Of a DNA stretch of 8,282 nt, positions 5,297-8,282 are shown one piece after another (position 1 is the stretch's first letter; every line of letters begins with the position of its first letter). The notes below the pieces were generated by a model, which was given only the letters and a program-made list of their open reading frames with translations, had not been told where the DNA came from and searched no databases. The translations under genes were made by a program, and so were the position numbers. This DNA comes from Chromatiales bacterium (GTDB taxonomy: Bacteria; Pseudomonadota; Gammaproteobacteria; SZUA-140), in contig JAITWN010000043.1 of the NCBI GenBank assembly GCA_031285245.1, positions 1-8,282 on the forward strand. Direction: 5' to 3'.

Positions 5297-7684
5297 ATGG
5301 TGCTTCGATTCTGCCAAGGACTCGGCGGGGGCGTGGCGGCTGCGCTCGGCGGTATTCTCACTTTTCAGCAGTTATCATTTTTGCCCGCAGTAGAATGGGC
5401 GGTGCTTATCCCTGTGCTGCTTGTGCTCGGATGGCGCTGGCCGCTGCTGCGCCTGTCGGCCTGGTTCGCCGGCGGGATGTGCTGGACGCTCTTACACGCG
5501 CATTTCCTCCTCTCATCCGCGCTCAGCCCTGAACTTGAAGGGCTCGATCTGCGCGCCGAAGGTGTGATCATTTCAGTGCCCGAGCGCAGCGACCGAGCTG
5601 TGCATTTCGAATTCGAAATCGAACGCTTGTGGCGGGGGGATGAACTGCTGCAAGCGCCGCAGCGCGTGCGACTGAGCTGGTACGAGGGCGCTCCAGCGCT
5701 GGCGGTTGGCGAGCGCTGGGAATTGTTGCTACGGCTCAAACGTCCACATGGCTTCGCTAATCCTGGCAGCTTCGATTATGAAGCCTGGCTTTATCGCAAG
5801 GGCGTTAGAGCAACCGGTTACGTCAGGGAGAATACGCATAATCGCCGTCTCGATGCGGATACGCGCGCCTATCCACTGCAACGATTACGACAGCGTCTCG
5901 GCGAAGCCATGATCTCGGCGTTGCCTGAGCGCGAGCTGCGCGGCGTGGTGGTGGCGCTAGCCATCGGAGACTACCAGTACATTGCGCGCGAGCAGTGGGG
6001 CGTGTTCCGAAATACTGGCACCACGCACCTGGTGGCGATTTCCGGCATGCATGTGGCGATGATCGCGGCGTTGTGCTTTGTTGCTGTGCGCTGGTCATGG
6101 GCGCATCTGGGATCGTATTGGGGCTTGCCGCTGCGATGGCCGGCGCCGCATGTCGGTGCAATCGCAGCGATAGTCGGCGCAGCCGCTTACACCGCACTCG
6201 CAGGATTTTCCGTGCCTACGCAGCGCGCGCTGGTGATGGTGATCGCGGCCATGCTTGCGCTGCTCTGCGGACGTGGGCGCGCGCTTGCCCGCACCTTCGG
6301 TATCGCGCTGCTGTGCGTTTTGCTCTACGACCCGCTCGCGGTGATGGATGCGGGCTTCTGGCTATCCTTCGGTGCGGTAGCGATTATTTTATTGGGCATG
6401 GGGGGACGCGTGGGCGTGCCGCAAGGCTGGCGTGGATGGTGGTGGCGCCTTGGTCGTCTACACATCTTGATCACCATCGGTTTGGCTCCCGGCTTGTTGC
6501 TGCTGTTTCAGCAATTTTCTCTGGCATCACCATTTGCTAATTTCGTTGCGGTGCCGTGGATCAGCCTGGCGGTTCCAGTCGTGCTCTTGGGAGCAGCCTT
6601 CGTCCTGCTTTTTCCGATGCTGGCGGAGCCTTTGCTCAGTGTGTCTGAGTGGTGGCTTGCGCTCTTATGGCCGTGGTTGCAATGGCTTGCCGGCATCGAC
6701 GGCCTGCAATGGATACAGCACGCTCCTTCAGGTTGGATGCTCATCGCTGCGCTATTTGGTGCTCTGCTCACTCTGGTGCCCGAGGGCTTTCCTGGGCGCT
6801 GGTTGGGTTGTGTCTTTCTGTTGCCCGCGCTGCTTGCAGTGCCGCCGCGTCCAGCTGCGGGAGCGCTGTGGTTTACCTTGCTTGATGTCGGTCAGGGCTT
6901 GTCGGTTGTGCTGCGCACGCAGAAGCATACGCTGGTCTACGATACCGGCCCGAGCTATGCCGGGCTCGATGCGGGTAGCGCAGTCGTACTGCCATACTTG
7001 CGCGAACAAGGGGTGCGCTCGATCGACATGCTTCTAGTCAGCCATGGCGATAATGATCATGCCGGCGGCGCACCGGCGGTGCTTGGCGGGATGCGCGTCG
7101 ATCGTATTCTTACCAGTGAATTGGTATTGCGTGATCAGGCATTGTTTGACCAGGAATCAATGAACGAAGCATCAATTAATCATGCATCAATAGTGGACGC
7201 TGAGGCTTGCCGCGAGGGAATGTCGTGGCAGTGGGACGATGTGCATTTCGAAATCCTGCATCCACTTTCCACCATGACATTCGCGAAACGCAACGAAGCT
7301 GCGTGCGTCTTGCGGGTGGAGGTGGGCGGTGTGGGAGTGTTGCTGCCAGCGGATATTGAAGCGCGCGCGGAAGCGCGGTTGCTGCGCAGTGGGCACGATG
7401 TATCCGCCAAGATACTGGTGGCGCCGCATCACGGCAGCCGCACTTCATCGACGGCAGCATTCGTGCGCGCGGTTGCGCCGAGCTATGTGCTTTACGCGGT
7501 GGGTTATCGCAACCGCTGGGGATTTCCGCGCCCTGACGTCGTGGCGCGCTATGATCAACTTGGCGCGCAGGCCTATGATTCCAGCACCGGCGGTGCGGTC
7601 GATTTCCAAATTTCTGCCACGGGTGAGATCGCGCCCCCGCAGACTTGGCGCCGTTTGCATCGACGTTATTGGTATGAGGGTTAG
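5297..7684 (+). CDS. comEC: DNA internalization competence protein ComEC/Rec2
   Basis: ComEC forms the inner-membrane channel that carries single-stranded DNA into the cytoplasm during natural transformation. The 795-residue product has the full family layout: N-terminal membrane helices (about 10-75), a DUF4131/OB-like soluble domain (about 80-190, with GFANPGSFDYEAWL at 152-165), the Competence membrane domain starting near 205 (TGTTHLVAISGMHV at 240-253), and a C-terminal metallo-beta-lactamase domain from about 525. In the last, LDVGQG (529-534), the metal motif SHGDNDHAGG (His583, Asp585, Asp587, His588), Asp686 in PADIE, and His711-His712 in APHHGS are all present, so a nuclease-type active site looks intact. 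GYRNRWGFPRPDV follows. A repeat-bearing insertion sits at 620-634. It is divergent from the DUF2062 gene and 81 bases before the exbB-type gene. Length and motifs argue for a working protein; competence itself cannot be inferred. Confidence 0.96.
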   Translation: MVLRFCQGLGGGVAAALGGILTFQQLSFLPAVEWAVLIPVLLVLGWRWPLLRLSAWFAGGMCWTLLHAHFLLSSALSPELEGLDLRAEGVIISVPERSDRAVHFEFEIERLWRGDELLQAPQRVRLSWYEGAPALAVGERWELLLRLKRPHGFANPGSFDYEAWLYRKGVRATGYVRENTHNRRLDADTRAYPLQRLRQRLGEAMISALPERELRGVVVALAIGDYQYIAREQWGVFRNTGTTHLVAISGMHVAMIAALCFVAVRWSWAHLGSYWGLPLRWPAPHVGAIAAIVGAAAYTALAGFSVPTQRALVMVIAAMLALLCGRGRALARTFGIALLCVLLYDPLAVMDAGFWLSFGAVAIILLGMGGRVGVPQGWRGWWWRLGRLHILITIGLAPGLLLLFQQFSLASPFANFVAVPWISLAVPVVLLGAAFVLLFPMLAEPLLSVSEWWLALLWPWLQWLAGIDGLQWIQHAPSGWMLIAALFGALLTLVPEGFPGRWLGCVFLLPALLAVPPRPAAGALWFTLLDVGQGLSVVLRTQKHTLVYDTGPSYAGLDAGSAVVLPYLREQGVRSIDMLLVSHGDNDHAGGAPAVLGGMRVDRILTSELVLRDQALFDQESMNEASINHASIVDAEACREGMSWQWDDVHFEILHPLSTMTFAKRNEAACVLRVEVGGVGVLLPADIEARAEARLLRSGHDVSAKILVAPHHGSRTSSTAAFVRAVAPSYVLYAVGYRNRWGFPRPDVVARYDQLGAQAYDSSTGGAVDFQISATGEIAPPQTWRRLHRRYWYEG
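7154..7198 (+). repeat. Three 15-base tandem repeats inside comEC
   Basis: Units at 7154, 7169 and 7184 share ATCAAT at an exact 15-base period. They are in frame and encode ESMNE, ASINH and ASIVD (residues 620-634). The stretch is richer in A and T than its surroundings and lies in a loop between the HxDxDH motif and later strands of the metallo-beta-lactamase domain. Confidence 0.75.
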
Positions 7685-7687
7685 CTT

Positions 7688-7714
7688 GCCGGGCCGCCGT
7701 TTCCGGTGGCAGGC
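7688..7714 (+). other. GC-rich hairpin after the comEC stop
   Basis: CCGCCG (7694-7699) pairs with CGGTGG (7704-7709) around a TTTC loop, with one G-T pair. GCC (7688-7690) and GGC (7712-7714) can extend the stem past small bulges. No T-run follows, so it is not a standard intrinsic terminator; it might pause transcription or protect a 3' end. Confidence 0.3.
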
Positions 7715-7728
7715 GAATCAAGTATCAT
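7700..7728 (+). promoter_or_regulatory. Possible promoter of the exbB-type gene
   Basis: TATCAT (7723-7728) matches five of six -10 bases; TTTCCG (7700-7705) is a poor -35 at a 17-base spacer. It would give a leader of about 30 bases including the GAGGA ribosome site. The gene may also be read from comEC. Confidence 0.35.
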
Positions 7729-7750
7729 AGCCGCTAGCACTGCTTCATCT

Positions 7751-7755
7751 GAGGA
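7751..7755 (+). promoter_or_regulatory. Ribosome binding site supporting a GTG start at 7766
   Basis: GAGGA lies ten bases before GTG 7766. There is no ATG nearby in this frame, and the family N-terminus (FELIKAGGW) begins immediately after the GTG, so the site decides the start. Confidence 0.65.
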
Positions 7756-7765
7756 ATCTGTTACT

Positions 7766-8282
7766 GTGTTCGAACTGATCAAGGCGGGCGGCTGGTTGAT
7801 GCTGCCCCTCATCGTGTGTTCCATTCTTGCCTTTGCCATCATCGTCGAGCGTTTCTGGTCTCTGCAGCGAAGCCGCATTAGTCCGCCCAATCTGGTGGGC
7901 GATATCTGGCAGCATGCCAAGCGCGGTGAGCTTGATATTCGGCGTATCTCTGATCTGCGCGCGGGCTCCCCTCTCGGACGCGTGCTTGCCGCCGGCTTGG
8001 TGAGCATCAATCACGGACGTCAGAGCATGAAGGAGAGTATCGAGGAAACTGGCCGGCACGTGGCGAGCGAACTCGAACGACATCTCAATATGCTCGGGAC
8101 CATCGCCTCCATTTCACCTTTGCTCGGCCTGCTCGGCACCGTGACCGGTATGGTCAAAGTGTTCACCGCAATCAGCGTGACCGGCGGAGGTAACACGGCG
8201 GCGCTTGCTGGCGGTATCTCTGAAGCCTTGATCACGACGGTTGCCGGGATGTCGATCGCCATCCCTGCGCTCATGTTCTATC
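7766..8282 (+). CDS. exbB: MotA/TolQ/ExbB-family proton channel protein, ExbB-type, 3' truncated by the window
   Basis: ExbB-type proteins form the proton-driven motor core in the inner membrane with ExbD, energising outer-membrane processes through TonB-like partners. The visible 172 residues start at GTG and show TM1 (about 11-30, ending in the conserved IVERFW), a cytoplasmic segment, TM2 (about 113-135, SPLLGLLGTVTGMVKVF) and the start of TM3 (ISEALITTVAGMSIAIPAL, 151-169). The SPLLGLLGTV and EAL-TT-AG motifs are diagnostic of the MotA/TolQ/ExbB family. Relatives are a little over 200 residues long, so roughly 40 are missing beyond the right edge. In Pseudomonas and Xanthomonas a gene of this kind follows comEC and precedes exbD and lipid A genes such as lpxK; that context favours ExbB over TolQ, which normally sits with tolR and tolA. 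Family is certain; the substrate system served is not shown. Confidence 0.9.
   Translation, partial: MFELIKAGGWLMLPLIVCSILAFAIIVERFWSLQRSRISPPNLVGDIWQHAKRGELDIRRISDLRAGSPLGRVLAAGLVSINHGRQSMKESIEETGRHVASELERHLNMLGTIASISPLLGLLGTVTGMVKVFTAISVTGGGNTAALAGGISEALITTVAGMSIAIPALMFY

Noticed and set aside
5209..5361. N-terminal extension of the DUF2062 protein to the ATG at 5361
   Set aside because: The added 51 residues are Ser/Pro-rich and unlike the family, they overlap comEC coding sequence, and the conserved start MAKKLFKRWLPD fits ATG 5208.
1..8282. Search for a novel system: mobile element, phage, toxin-antitoxin, CRISPR, riboswitch or structured RNA
   Set aside because: Every large stretch is taken by a recognisable housekeeping gene, gaps are under 100 bases, and no inverted terminal repeats, spacer arrays, tRNA-like folds or small gene pairs were seen.

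Overview
The window looks like a chromosomal housekeeping segment of a gammaproteobacterium with moderately high GC. Evidence is the set of conserved genes and their order: scpA-scpB-rluB, then lolC/lolD, then a DUF2062 gene, comEC and an exbB-type gene. A similar arrangement is known from Pseudomonas and Xanthomonas relatives. The residues of ScpA, ScpB, RluB, LolD and DUF2062 also resemble that part of the class. A genus cannot be named from sequence alone.

Layout: (1) 2-2622, plus strand: ScpA and ScpB, the partners of SMC in chromosome condensation, overlapping by 26 bases, then the 23S rRNA pseudouridine synthase RluB after a 64-base gap. ScpB ends in a long acidic tail and RluB in a basic, repetitive tail. 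(2) 2705-4670, plus strand: the membrane subunit and ATPase of the lipoprotein-releasing ABC transporter, overlapping by 8 bases. No second membrane subunit (lolE) follows, so the transporter may be the LolDF type with a single kind of membrane subunit. (3) 4672-5208, minus strand: a small DUF2062 membrane protein whose stop codon lies one base from the lolD stop. (4) 5297-7684, plus strand: full-length ComEC, the DNA-uptake channel, divergent from the DUF2062 gene across an 88-base promoter region. (5) 7766 to the right edge: an ExbB/TolQ/MotA-family proton-channel gene, cut at its 3' end; in relatives exbD and lipid A genes follow.

There is no gene-free stretch above 100 bases. I see no tRNA, rRNA, CRISPR array, insertion sequence, phage gene or defence system. 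Nothing here supports a previously undescribed system. The items worth a second look are small: the lone LolC/E-type subunit, two -10-like boxes placed so close to ATG codons that leaderless transcripts are possible, and two in-frame tandem repeats (RluB tail and ComEC nuclease-like domain).
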